Shown: positions 8,631 to 16,664, numbered from the stretch's first letter. The stretch: DNA of 64,000 nt from JAGXTF01 sp044224315 (GCA_044224315.1 JBGAKR010000002.1:434001-498000); one strand, 5' to 3'. Notes: generated by a model not told the origin, from the letters alone. Program-made: numbers and translations.

Positions 8631-8819
8631 TTAGTTTTGTTTGTATATTGGCTCTTCACGTTTGTTCACCTCGGTCCTCTTGAGGATAATCAACCTATCT
8701 TCGTGTTTGAGTTTTCCAGCCTCGATTGTTCTTCTTACGACCAAGTAAAGATTTCTTTTCTTCTTAAATATCGAATTGCGAAATATTTCAATGATTTGAC
8801 AATCTTTTTGGTGTGTCAT
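8631..8819 (-). CDS. Possible small basic protein
   Basis: A 62-codon frame beginning MTHQKDCQII, rich in K and R (RNSIFKKKRNLYLVVRR). It is co-oriented with the upstream RNase H-like/small-membrane pair, about 90 bp from it, and fills an otherwise empty gap. No family is recognised and no start signal is visible. A weak prediction resting on composition and orientation; the plus-strand frame here looks less protein-like. Confidence 0.3.
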   Translation of the reverse strand: MTHQKDCQIIEIFRNSIFKKKRNLYLVVRRTIEAGKLKHEDRLIILKRTEVNKREEPIYKQN

Positions 8820-8910
8820 AAGTAAGGAATGCCAAGAATGAATAGACAAGAAGGAGAGCAGCATTTAGGTCCATTTGTACCCCTAAATTAAATGGTATAT
8901 TGACAATTTT

Positions 8911-9251
8911 TCAATACAGAATATTAAAGGAAAGCAGAACAGCCCCAATAACACTTCGAACAGCAACAAAGAAATTTCTTTCTCTTTTTTGACTTAATTT
9001 TAGATGATTGTTATATACTTCAAAATACTTTTCTATGAATGCTGTCCGCTCCTCAAGGCTCTGTAATTCATTTTTTATTTTGTTTACATCAGTATTATCC
9101 TGTGGAGGTAATGAATTCCCAGGCTCCAATTCTTCCTTGGAGCTGCGAGAAACAAACCACCCAAAAGTTAATATGATGATCCGACAACTATTATTGCCAG
9201 GACTACTTCTAGCCAGAAGGGCAAAACTCTTTTTCTTTTTTTCTTTGTCAT
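8911..9251 (-). pseudogene. Small membrane/coiled-coil protein gene with an apparent one-base frameshift
   Basis: The ATG at 9251-9249 overlaps the stop of the RNase H-like gene as ATGA. It reads MTKKKRKRVLPFWLEVVLAI, continues with IVVG, then drifts to a stop (SSY*) near 9168. Adding one base next to the GG at about 9180 (minus strand ...GTCGG|ATCATC) restores a frame that continues IIILTFGWFVSRSS. That frame runs through a coiled coil (ELQSLEERTAFIEKYFEVYN) and a second hydrophobic segment to the stop at 8911, about 113 residues. The split hydrophobic helix is continuous only with the shift. This suggests a real one-base deletion or a sequencing/assembly error. No slippery heptamer is visible, so programmed frameshifting is unlikely. 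Confidence 0.65.
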
Positions 9252-10087
9252 TTTTGTTTCAGTAATTCTTGCATCGTTTTATAAATAATAATGTGGTGAT
9301 TAAATACGGTTTTTATTTTTACTTGGTAGCTGTGATGCCGGCTGAGCTTTGATGCAAGTGCGTCATCACAATAGATTTTTAATTTACGGCCTTTGAATTC
9401 GCCATCTAGTATTTCACCCCATACTTCCCATTGTGTCTTCAATGGGTCTTTGCGAAATATCCGGATATCCACAGTTTCCTTTGATTGTAGTGAATTATAT
9501 GTTATTTCTGCACCGTCAAATTTTCGTTTCCCTATTTTTTCTCCTTTTTTAGCTATAGAGGTATCTGCTAGCGCTTGATTCCTGCCTGCCTTAGACAACT
9601 TATCAGCCACTTTGTTTTTCTTCCTGGGCATGTATTGGATGTGTACCCTGCTCCTGGCTATTCGAGCAAGTTTGGTTCTTGCCTTGTCAAGGTCATCCAA
9701 AAGGTCGTAATTCTTGATTTCCTTCCCCTCATGATTTTTCCATTTATCCTTTCGCCATTGCTGAATCTTGTAGGCATTCGTTCTATCAGAATCTTGGAGA
9801 GCAAATCTATCTGTTACCAAAATAATGGTATCCACCTCTGAAAGCTGGTCTGCATGGTTCTCATAGTAATCAATTAAGCCATTAATACCAGCAATTATGC
9901 CTTGAAGCTCCAGTCGCTCAATATTGGCTCCCACAAATCTTCCGACAGATTCACTGAGTGATTCAAGGCCTAAGTGCTCTGGAAACATGATATAATAACC
10001 TATGCCACCTGAACTCTTGGAGTCATAGACCATTGATCCATCACAATGGACATATATGGCATAAGGGTTCTTAGGTGAAGACGGCAT
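9248..10087 (-). CDS. RNase H-like domain protein with extra C-terminal domain
   Basis: A 279-residue protein whose first ~170 residues have an RNase HI-like active-site series: D16 (HCDGSM), E60 (ERLELQG), D93 (LVTDRFAL) and D162 (NKVADKLSKAG). This fits hydrolysis of RNA in RNA-DNA hybrids or a related retroviral-integrase-fold activity. Residues ~200-279 form a separate basic, beta-rich domain (WEVWGEILDGEFKGRKLKIY) that may be a nucleic-acid-binding OB- or SH3-like fold. It is translationally coupled by ATGA to the small membrane gene. In this setting it probably serves element replication or maintenance. The TDR in place of the more usual TDS after the third acidic strand is noted. Confidence 0.7.
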   Translation of the reverse strand: MPSSPKNPYAIYVHCDGSMVYDSKSSGGIGYYIMFPEHLGLESLSESVGRFVGANIERLELQGIIAGINGLIDYYENHADQLSEVDTIILVTDRFALQDSDRTNAYKIQQWRKDKWKNHEGKEIKNYDLLDDLDKARTKLARIARSRVHIQYMPRKKNKVADKLSKAGRNQALADTSIAKKGEKIGKRKFDGAEITYNSLQSKETVDIRIFRKDPLKTQWEVWGEILDGEFKGRKLKIYCDDALASKLSRHHSYQVKIKTVFNHHIIIYKTMQELLKQK

Positions 10088-10217
10088 AGAAAATTCAAGG
10101 GTTTCAAAGATAAGAGAGTATGCCCAAACTTCGCATCCTTTATGGTCTTCCAGAAGGGACTTTCATTCCTCTTAAGAGGAAAAGGTTGTCCTTCGCGAAA
10201 ACTTCGGGCATTTAAAA

Positions 10218-10243
10218 GGGGACTATAGTTACCCATAGTCCCC
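10218..10243 (-). terminator. Intrinsic terminator after the RecA/RepA-like ATPase gene
   Basis: On the minus strand a 9-bp stem GGGGACTAT/ATAGTCCCC with an 8-nt loop is followed directly by TTTTAAATG. It lies 80 bp after the ATPase stop (10323). A 12-bp palindrome CCTCTTAAGAGG at about 10168-10179 lies between it and the RNase H-like start, in that gene's likely promoter region. Confidence 0.65.
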
Positions 10244-10322
10244 AAATCGGTTGAATAACTTTAATAGATAGTATATCTATAACATAACACTTATGCCATC
10301 CAAGCCATTAAAGCTATACAAG

Positions 10323-11441
10323 CTATTCTTGCTTGATTAGGCTGTACATCCCGTTGCCGGGAACACGCTTAATTTTTCCAGCTTCGACAAGTTGCCGAAG
10401 CCTGCTGGAAAGAGCCTGCTTGGATAGTACTTTTGGAACAAAGTTCATCCTTAACTCATCATACGACACAATTGGTTGGCCATTTTCGGCCTGGGCAATC
10501 ATATAGCTAAGTATCAAAAGAAGGTTATCGTTGTTCCTCCTGCCATCATTTGCCTCGAGAAGTTCGTTCTCACTGGCTGGCCCTAAACTCTCAATCCATT
10601 GGTAATCGTTAATACGATACATCAACACTGAGTCATCATCATCACCGGGAGCATATCGAAAAGCGATATTCTTTATATATCGGTCCCCTTTTTGGGTTTT
10701 ATTCAAGCCAATAACAAAATCAGCTTCTTGCGCTAGTACCCTGCTCCCTGCAACGGCATAGATGCTTAAAGGCTGGTTCTGAAGCTTTGGAACATGATGA
10801 ATAACGATGAGGGCAGTTTGAGTGCCATCAATAAGTTCCCGAAGCCTTTTCATAACCTCCATGGCAACTTGGCTATCTTCAATTGAACCAGAATATAGCC
10901 TTGTAAGTGAGTCAATCACTACGATGCCAGGTTGAAGCTCATGAATCACATACTTGAGGATGTTCCAGTCAGTGTCCTCAGAAATATATCTGGGGATTTT
11001 CTCATTCGCCACGAAGTAGTTTCCATTTAGGTCAAGGCCATAATTCTGTAAAAGAAACTCTTCCTGTTTATTATTTCGTTCTGTTCGGCCTCTATAATAC
11101 TCCTCTAAAGAGAGTACAAGTGCTTTTCTATTTAATATATCTAAAGGGTCGCCAAGAAAATCATTTGCCCCACTGGCAATAGACATGAGCAAAGTCTCAG
11201 CTATCGTTGTCTTACCACACTTCGGTGGTCCGACCAAGAATCCCACTGTATTTTCCTTAATACCACGCCAAATGAGCTTTTCTGGCGGCTCAGATTTGAC
11301 CTTTTGAGATATAATGTCAAACCTAGAGGTGTAGATTGAACTAAATGGCATTTCTGCAGGAACATCTTGCAGCAGGTGCATAATATCAACTTCATGTTCA
11401 AGCCCCGCCTGAACATGTTTATTTTCAACTTTTAATTTCAT
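10323..11441 (-). CDS. RecA/RepA-type AAA ATPase of a mobile element
   Basis: A 372-residue single RecA-fold ATPase. Walker A GPPKCGKTT is at 71-79. Around 110 there is LVLSLEEYY. Walker B-like GIVVIDSLTRLYSG is near 175. Sensor-type ALIVIHHVPK and then AGSRVLAQEADFVI follow, as in plasmid RepA/DnaB-like hexameric helicases. The last ~70 residues look like a winged helix (KQALSSRLRQLVEAGKIKRV). Such proteins act in replication or mobilization of integrative elements. It is co-oriented with the HTH protein and integrase upstream. The bases between this gene and the HTH gene (11442-11739) hold no convincing gene. Confidence 0.8.
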   Translation of the reverse strand: MKLKVENKHVQAGLEHEVDIMHLLQDVPAEMPFSSIYTSRFDIISQKVKSEPPEKLIWRGIKENTVGFLVGPPKCGKTTIAETLLMSIASGANDFLGDPLDILNRKALVLSLEEYYRGRTERNNKQEEFLLQNYGLDLNGNYFVANEKIPRYISEDTDWNILKYVIHELQPGIVVIDSLTRLYSGSIEDSQVAMEVMKRLRELIDGTQTALIVIHHVPKLQNQPLSIYAVAGSRVLAQEADFVIGLNKTQKGDRYIKNIAFRYAPGDDDDSVLMYRINDYQWIESLGPASENELLEANDGRRNNDNLLLILSYMIAQAENGQPIVSYDELRMNFVPKVLSKQALSSRLRQLVEAGKIKRVPGNGMYSLIKQE

Positions 11442-11739
11442 AAAAAAAATGTTACGATTCCATTTCAGAATCAGGAATTCAAGCCGTAATAATTTCTATT
11501 GCTTTTGCGAGAGAACACATTATTGCAACGAGAATCACCTTGGTAAGTCTTGTTTTCATTTTCAGGGTAAACCTTCGGGTCACTTTTGCGCCATGGAATG
11601 TCTCCTCTGAGAATTCCAGTTTTCTGGGTTTACTGCCAATGGCTTGAGGCCATAAGTCCACTTCGGATGCATCTCGCTCTATTTTGTTTTGGGCTGTTCC
11701 CTTGAGGAGATTGTTGCAAGCGTTATGGGGTATACTGGA

Positions 11740-12018
11740 TTAGTTTTTTGGTCCAGTATAGTTTTTGTTCAACAGGTTATGTATGTCTTGCAATTTGTAG
11801 TAGAGCACCGCACCCACTTTTGTGAATGGCATGTCTCCTTTGATTCTTAAATTTTGCAATGCACCTTGGCTTATGCCAAGCATTTCCAAAACCTGTTTGT
11901 TTCTCAGCCAAATTTCAGCAGGCTTTTGCCTGCTATTGAAATCCTGACGGAGCATTTCGAGGATGTCAGACTTCAAGTTGTCTAAATCCGCTTTGGTAGC
12001 TATTTCTTCTATTTTCAT
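11740..12018 (-). CDS. Excisionase/HTH_17-like DNA-binding protein
   Basis: About 92 residues from the ATG at 12018 (MKIEEIATKADL). The longer frame to 12081 adds 21 unlikely residues. The C-terminal half has a MerR/excisionase-type HTH: WLRNKQVLEMLGISQGALQN, LRIKGDMPFTKVG, then YYKLQDIHNLL. The N-terminus is a short coiled coil. Such proteins are standard partners of Bacteroidota element integrases and either direct excision or regulate the element. It lies between the ATPase and the integrase on the same strand. Confidence 0.8.
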   Translation of the reverse strand: MKIEEIATKADLDNLKSDILEMLRQDFNSRQKPAEIWLRNKQVLEMLGISQGALQNLRIKGDMPFTKVGAVLYYKLQDIHNLLNKNYTGPKN

Positions 12019-12217
12019 AACAAAGTTCCTCCCTTTACCCGGTGGGTGGGTTTTTAGCCTCCTGCTTCCCAGCAGGTTCATACGTCAAATAACGAGCCTC
12101 CTGACTTGCGATGTTCTACTCTAGAAAACCTCTGTAACAAACACTTACCGACTGGTATCTCCAAGCACTCCAAATGCAATCAGAATTGCCGCTGCAAAGT
12201 TATGACCGCATTTATGG

Positions 12218-13468
12218 TTATGGTTGCATTTTTTTCGTAGATTTTTTTTTCACCACTGCTTTCATTTTGCCATTTAATGCCTGCATCTCTTCTGCGACGC
12301 GAGTATCCAGCATTTTTGCATAAATCTTCGTTGTTTTGAGATTCTGATGTCCCAAACAGGCAGACACAGACTCAAGACTCATACCGTTTGCCAAGGTTAC
12401 CGAGGTCGCAAAACTGTGGCGTGCCACATGGCTTGACAGATTTTTTTCAATCTTACACAGATCCGCAATTTCCTTTAAGTAACTATTGGTCTTCTGGTTG
12501 CTGAGTACCGGCAATAAAACCCCTTTGATTTGGCATTCAGGATGACCATTGTATTTGTCAAGTATCGCTATGGCTTTGTCCAGTAACGGTATGTTAATTA
12601 TAGCGTTGGTTTTTTGCCGTTTGGTATTCAGCCACAATTGTCCATCTGCATCAGTTTTTAAGTTGGATGGCTTCAAATTTTTAACATCAATGTATGCCAG
12701 GCCAGTATAACACTGAAACATAAAAATATCCGCCACTTGCTGAAGTCTTGGAATCCCAAATTCTTTATTCTCAATTCTTTCCAATTCCTGTTGTGTGAGA
12801 TACCCCCTGTCTACCTTTTCCAATTTTGACTTATGACCTGCGAATGGGTCTTTTGCAAGCCAGCCTTTTACCATAGTTTCCCGTATCACTTTCCCGAAGT
12901 TGCGAACGTACTTTATTGTTGAGTTATTGTTGCATCCCCTGATGTAGCGCAGGTAATAGTCAAATTCAGAAATGAATTCAGGATTCACAGTTCTTAAATC
13001 GAACGCAGTCGCTTTGTATTTCCATTGAATGAAATCCTGAATATGTTTTAAACAGACGTCATAACGACAGGCGGTACTTTTTGAATATTGCTTATCAACC
13101 AAAGAATGCACTTTGCGGTTATGCTCGATAAATACTTCAATCAGGTCTCTGTATTCATTAGTAAGCCCAAGGTAGGAGTTCTTAATGCTGTTTGCGGTAA
13201 TAACAGCCCCTGAAGCCTCTAAATGCTGGATGTGCTGGTTAAGCTGGGTTCTGATGGCATCCAGATTGGCATTTATTGTTTTCGTTGCTTCAGTGGTCCC
13301 TTTTACAATTTCACTACCCGGCTGCCATTTATCCGCCAGGGTATATTGTTTAGTGGCAATTTCAGCCCTCCTCTGATTTACCGTAATTCTGCAATAGATG
13401 GGAACTCTGCCAAGTTCATCGGCTTTGTCTCGTCTGATATAAAACAAAATATTTAAATTCTTAACCAT
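12218..13468 (-). CDS. Tyrosine recombinase (integrase) of the tmRNA-associated element
   Basis: A 416-residue tyrosine recombinase of the Bacteroidota transposon type. It has an N-terminal arm-binding domain (about 1-90), a SAM-like core-binding domain (about 100-205) and a catalytic domain. Catalytic residues seen are H347 and R350 (HVARHSFA), H374 (LGHQNLKTT) and Y383. The box I position reads TGLAYID, with Ala where most family members have Arg. The same substitution class is known in IntDOT-like Bacteroides integrases, so the protein may still be active. It would join DNA at attP and attB; the adjacent tmRNA 3' end 250 bp away is the obvious target. The C-terminal tail is lysine-rich. 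Confidence 0.92.
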   Translation of the reverse strand: MVKNLNILFYIRRDKADELGRVPIYCRITVNQRRAEIATKQYTLADKWQPGSEIVKGTTEATKTINANLDAIRTQLNQHIQHLEASGAVITANSIKNSYLGLTNEYRDLIEVFIEHNRKVHSLVDKQYSKSTACRYDVCLKHIQDFIQWKYKATAFDLRTVNPEFISEFDYYLRYIRGCNNNSTIKYVRNFGKVIRETMVKGWLAKDPFAGHKSKLEKVDRGYLTQQELERIENKEFGIPRLQQVADIFMFQCYTGLAYIDVKNLKPSNLKTDADGQLWLNTKRQKTNAIINIPLLDKAIAILDKYNGHPECQIKGVLLPVLSNQKTNSYLKEIADLCKIEKNLSSHVARHSFATSVTLANGMSLESVSACLGHQNLKTTKIYAKMLDTRVAEEMQALNGKMKAVVKKKSTKKMQP

Positions 13469-13603
13469 GGATACCTCGATAATTTAGTACAAAGATACAA
13501 AATTAGCGAAAGAAAACCAAGCAATAATATCACTTTAAAATACAAAATATCACACAAATAGAAAATTTCTGGATACCTGTTCAGAGGTCACTATGAGGTA
13601 TCC
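13469..13603. repeat. Three GGATACCT words next to the integrase: candidate arm-type sites
   Basis: GGATACCT occurs at 13469-13476 and 13571-13578, and inverted (AGGTATCC) at 13596-13603. The last two form an inverted pair with a 17-bp spacer. A second word, GAGGTCA, is repeated near 13584 and 13623. All lie between the integrase start and the tmRNA 3' end, where arm-type binding sites are expected. Function inferred from position. Confidence 0.45.
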
Positions 13604-13650
13604 GAATAGGTAGCATATTGACGAGGTCAGTGTAGGTTATTTTGATTTTT

Positions 13651-13695
13651 GTAAAAATAAAAAACCCTCGTAAATATTTAATTTACAAGGGTTTA
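13651..13695 (-). terminator. Intrinsic terminator of tmRNA
   Basis: A stem with arms AAACCCTCGTAAAT and ATTTACAAGGGTTT (one G-T wobble) spans 13662-13694. On the minus strand it is followed by a T-rich run (TTTTTTATTTTTAC). It starts 23 bases after the tmRNA 3' end. Confidence 0.7.
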
Positions 13696-13717
13696 GTTCT
13701 TTTTGGTAACAAAGATG

Positions 13718-14085
13718 TGGAGTTGGAGGGAATCGAACCCTCGTCCGGCGATGCGAAACCTGGCGCTTTCTACATGTTTATTTCTGTTTGTTTTCGGGAT
13801 TTGGAAGGTACAGAACTAACCTTACCAAATCCTTAACCGGCGTGTTAATGGCTCACCTGGCCGGTGTGAGTGACCATATCCGTGCTTGTCGATTGCCCCT
13901 GATCGTCCGTAGCACAGACTCACCGAACGGGGACAACTTGCGATTGCTAATTACTCCGAATTAGGCAGCAAGGGCGTAGTTATTTTCGCCTCTTAAAAGT
14001 TTGAACATTGAGATTAATGTGCCAACATCCAAAGCACCACATGCTTACACCGGAATCAATCATCCCGTCAAATCCGGTCAACCCC
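13718..14085 (-). ncRNA. ssrA: Transfer-messenger RNA (tmRNA)
   Basis: A 368-nt one-piece tmRNA on the minus strand. The 5' GGGGTTG pairs with 3' CAACTCC to close the tRNA-like acceptor stem. The T arm reads GAGGG-TTCGATT-CCCTC. The 5' part includes the conserved GACCGGATTTGACGGG segment. The resume reading frame (13990-13961) encodes the tag GENNYALAA followed by TAA, typical of Bacteroidota. CCA is not encoded. It rescues stalled ribosomes by trans-translation and tags the product for proteolysis. Its 3' end borders the integrase-bearing element, so it is probably the element's attachment site. Confidence 0.97.
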
Positions 14086-14088
14086 AAT

Positions 14089-14164
14089 GGAAAGTTAAGA
14101 GTTAGGAGTGGCGAGGCAGGCTCGCCATCGCGAGTATAAACCTCGCGATTGGAAGTTAAGAGTT
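14089..14164. repeat. Intergenic mosaic: two hairpins between GGAA(A)GTTAAGAGTT repeats
   Basis: A GGAAAGTTAAGAGTT word at about 14089 and a GGAAGTTAAGAGTT copy at 14151-14164 flank two consecutive hairpins. The first has GGCGAG/CTCGCC arms (14110-14115, 14121-14126). The second has ATCGCGAG/CTCGCGAT arms (14127-14134, 14142-14149). It sits immediately 5' of ssrA, so it may overlap the ssrA promoter region. Bases 14165-14343 hold no gene. Confidence 0.5.
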
Positions 14165-14343
14165 TTTTAACAGCCTTGAACGTTAAGTGTTTAACAGTTC
14201 CCACTGATTAAAAGAATTCACCTCCTTTTACCTAAATCTAATCTACAGAACGCTAATTATTACTTGCAAATATCGTGCTAAATAAACAAAACTGACAATT
14301 TGTTTTTATCGGACAATGACAGGTTTTCGGCTATAGGCTTTGA

Positions 14344-15243
14344 ATCATTTTACTCAATACCATCGCGTTTTTCCATGCCTGGCACTTTACGCATTTCACC
14401 ACTTCAACCACCGAAAAAATACCCCATCCTGAACATCTCACAGTCTGGCAAAAAACCAAAATATTATTCACCGGCGTTTCAAATCCAAAACCGAAAAATA
14501 AGTTTACTCCTACCCTCCCTTACCATTCTATAAGTCTGCCCGATGGCATAAAAGGCTGGTATTCTGCCCACGATTCGGCCAAGGGTTGTGTGATTCTTTT
14601 TCATGGATATTTAGGCGAAAAATCATCCATGATAGAACGTTCTGAATATTTTTATCAACTGGGTTATTCGGTATTTTTAGTTGATTTTCGTGGCAGTGGT
14701 GAGTCTTCCGGAACCTATACCACCATTGGTTTTGAAGAATCGGAGGATGTGTACAATGCATTTAATTATATCCAAAATAAAGGTATAAAAAATATCTATT
14801 TACAAGGTACATCTATGGGCGCTGCAGCCATACTTAAATGCCAAAACGAACACCATTTGCCCGCTGCCGGACTTCTTCTGGAATGCCCATTTGCACGCTT
14901 GCAGGATGCTGTAAACAGCAGATTTAAAAATATGGGAATTCCCAGTTTTCCCATGGCCTATTTATTGGTTTTTTGGGGCGGTATGCAGCATGGCTTTAAT
15001 GGATTTTCACACAACCCTGCCACCTATGCCAAAAGCATCAAAACCCCTACCCTGCTCATTTACGGCACCCAAGACAAACGGGTAAGCATGCAAGAAACCA
15101 ATGCCATTTTTAACGCCCTACAAGGTCCCAAAAAACTCTCCCTCCTCCCCCAATCCGGCCATGCCGATTATCTGATTCACAACCAAACCCAGTGGAAACA
15201 CGCAGTGTCCGAATTCCTGCGGAATTCAGGTAGTAGGGAATAG
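14344..15243 (+). CDS. Alpha/beta hydrolase with anchored N-terminus, start unclear
   Basis: The conventional start in this frame is a GTG at 14590, which would begin inside the first core strand (VILFHGY). The frame stays protein-like upstream to 14344: IILLNTIAFFHAWHFTHF is a credible signal anchor, then SISLPDGIKGWYSAHDSAKG leads into the core. A TGA at 14341 blocks further extension and no ATG, GTG or TTG lies before 14590. Either a rare start (ATC/ATT) is used or the 5' end is frameshifted. The hydrolase triad is visible: nucleophile GTSMGA, acid YGTQDKRV, base QSGHADY. It belongs to the membrane-anchored serine hydrolases of the BAAT/lysophospholipase type; substrate unknown. The last residues (NSGSRE) come from a TAGGGAA repeat that begins inside the gene. 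Confidence 0.75.
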   Translation: MILLNTIAFFHAWHFTHFTTSTTEKIPHPEHLTVWQKTKILFTGVSNPKPKNKFTPTLPYHSISLPDGIKGWYSAHDSAKGCVILFHGYLGEKSSMIERSEYFYQLGYSVFLVDFRGSGESSGTYTTIGFEESEDVYNAFNYIQNKGIKNIYLQGTSMGAAAILKCQNEHHLPAAGLLLECPFARLQDAVNSRFKNMGIPSFPMAYLLVFWGGMQHGFNGFSHNPATYAKSIKTPTLLIYGTQDKRVSMQETNAIFNALQGPKKLSLLPQSGHADYLIHNQTQWKHAVSEFLRNSGSRE

Positions 15244-15257
15244 GGAATAGGGAATAG
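15233..15257. repeat. (TAGGGAA) short tandem repeat at a gene end
   Basis: Three consecutive TAGGGAA units straddle the hydrolase stop codon. A loosely inverted version (ATTCCCCATTCCCTATCC) lies at about 15408-15426, just before the convergent YqgE gene end. The rest of 15258-15435 holds no gene. Confidence 0.6.
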
Positions 15258-15435
15258 CGACAGCCAGGCATAGCAATCGCTATTTGCAATGCCATGGGTG
15301 CAACATTTTATTCAAGTGTGAAGTGAGTATTATGTTAAAATTTAAAACTATTTTTAAAGATACTTTTTTCTCCTTAACTTAAAACTTCTTCTATTAGGCC
15401 GCTGCTACTATTCCCCATTCCCTATCCGCTGTTCC

Positions 15436-15975
15436 CTAATTCAGGCTCAAATCCTCCGGGGCATTGCTTAGCCACTTAAATTGTCCGCCCAGGGATTGTA
15501 AAATATGTTTCCATAGAAATACGTCATCCGAAAAAACATAATCGGCTTTTCCGTTGGCTACAATCCAGCTTTTTTGTTCCAGTTCGGCTTCAATTTGTCC
15601 ATCTCCCCAACCGCTATATCCAACAAAAAACTTTACCTTTTCGTCTTTTAAAAGACCTTCATTAAAATAAAACTGCAGCATTTCAAAATCACCACCCCAG
15701 TATAGGCCGGGCAATATTTCGCGCGCACCTTCGAGGTTGGATAGGGTATGCAAAAAATGGAAAGTATTTTGCCCTACTGGTCCACCTAAAAATACGGGAT
15801 TATCGCAATCAAAATCTTCAAATAAATCATTCACTGCCATGGCTGTTTGGTGGGTTAAAACATACCCCAACGACCCGTGTTCATTATGCTCTACCAATAG
15901 AATTACGGTACGATGAAAATTCGGATCCATTAAATAGGGTTCGGATACCAATATTGAACCTGCCTGTAATTTCAT
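15436..15975 (-). CDS. YqgE/AlgH family protein (UPF0301)
   Basis: A 179-residue protein of the usual family length. It opens with the family signature AGSILVSEPYLMDPNFHRTV, then LLVEHNEHGSLGYVLTH, then FLGGPVGQNTFHFLH and GYSGWGDGQIEAEL. It is a soluble cytoplasmic protein; in Pseudomonas the homologue affects alginate gene expression, but the general function is unknown. Its start overlaps the end of the upstream membrane gene (ATGA), so the two are co-translated. Confidence 0.92.
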   Translation of the reverse strand: MKLQAGSILVSEPYLMDPNFHRTVILLVEHNEHGSLGYVLTHQTAMAVNDLFEDFDCDNPVFLGGPVGQNTFHFLHTLSNLEGAREILPGLYWGGDFEMLQFYFNEGLLKDEKVKFFVGYSGWGDGQIEAELEQKSWIVANGKADYVFSDDVFLWKHILQSLGGQFKWLSNAPEDLSLN

Positions 15976-16664
15976 TCGTTATTTTCCTTATTAATTTCAG
16001 CGATTTCGGCAAAACTAACTCCCAATTGCTGCATATATTCCAAAAACAATTCAATCGCAATTTTAAAGAACAATAAAAACACCACTACTGCGGAAAAATC
16101 TCCGGTAAATGCAGAAAAAAACATACCCAAAATAATGGCTACATGAATAGGAAAAATGCGCACATAGGGCAAAAACATAAAGTCATTGGCATTGTATTTA
16201 CCCGAATTTTCTTTTCCAAAATGTTGAATGGTATTTACAATTAATGCAAAACCAAAAACCGCAGCGCCCTCCCATACAATGCCCCAATCGGCTTTTGAAG
16301 GGGGAATAAAAAATGCGTATACAAAGTGAAAAAAACTAAAATGCACAAGAAAAAATATGGCTATAGCCTTGGGGCTTTTCCAGTCTGTGGGCCGGCTGGG
16401 CGCGGAAAAGCGGTAAAACATAAGTTTGAAAAAATGCATCACCCCAATCATTAAACTCTGCACCATGTAAATCCAGATGATACTACCCGAATGCTTGTGC
16501 AAATCCATTCCAGGCAAATAAAATATGGCTATATTCGAAACCAGAATAATCAGGTATGCCGGCTTGCTAAACCAGGAAGCAAAAAAATGTTTCCACGAGC
16601 CATTTTTGGTGGCTATAAACTTTTTAAGTCTTGCAAAAGCCGGATTTTTCTCGTTTTCTTCCAT
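15972..16664 (-). CDS. DUF6498-like integral membrane protein
   Basis: From the ATG at 16664 (MEENEKNPAF) the protein has 230 residues; an upstream in-frame ATG at 16709 is less likely. About five or six hydrophobic segments are visible (PAYLIILVSNIAIFYL, IIWIYMVQSLMIGVMHFF, AIAIFFLVHFSFFHFVYAFF, FPIHVAIILGMFFSAF, FSAVVVFLLFFKIAIELFL). The second has the W...E/Q..IG..n..K pattern of DUF6498 proteins. Function unknown. It overlaps yqgE by four bases. Confidence 0.65.
   Translation of the reverse strand: MEENEKNPAFARLKKFIATKNGSWKHFFASWFSKPAYLIILVSNIAIFYLPGMDLHKHSGSIIWIYMVQSLMIGVMHFFKLMFYRFSAPSRPTDWKSPKAIAIFFLVHFSFFHFVYAFFIPPSKADWGIVWEGAAVFGFALIVNTIQHFGKENSGKYNANDFMFLPYVRIFPIHVAIILGMFFSAFTGDFSAVVVFLLFFKIAIELFLEYMQQLGVSFAEIAEINKENNE

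Noticed and set aside
8637..8825. Plus-strand 62-aa gene after the UDG-fold gene
   Set aside because: Its composition is less protein-like than the opposite strand, and it has no coupling to the upstream operon.
11479..11661. A 60-aa minus-strand gene between the ATPase and HTH genes
   Set aside because: It has unremarkable composition, no start signal and no recognisable domain.
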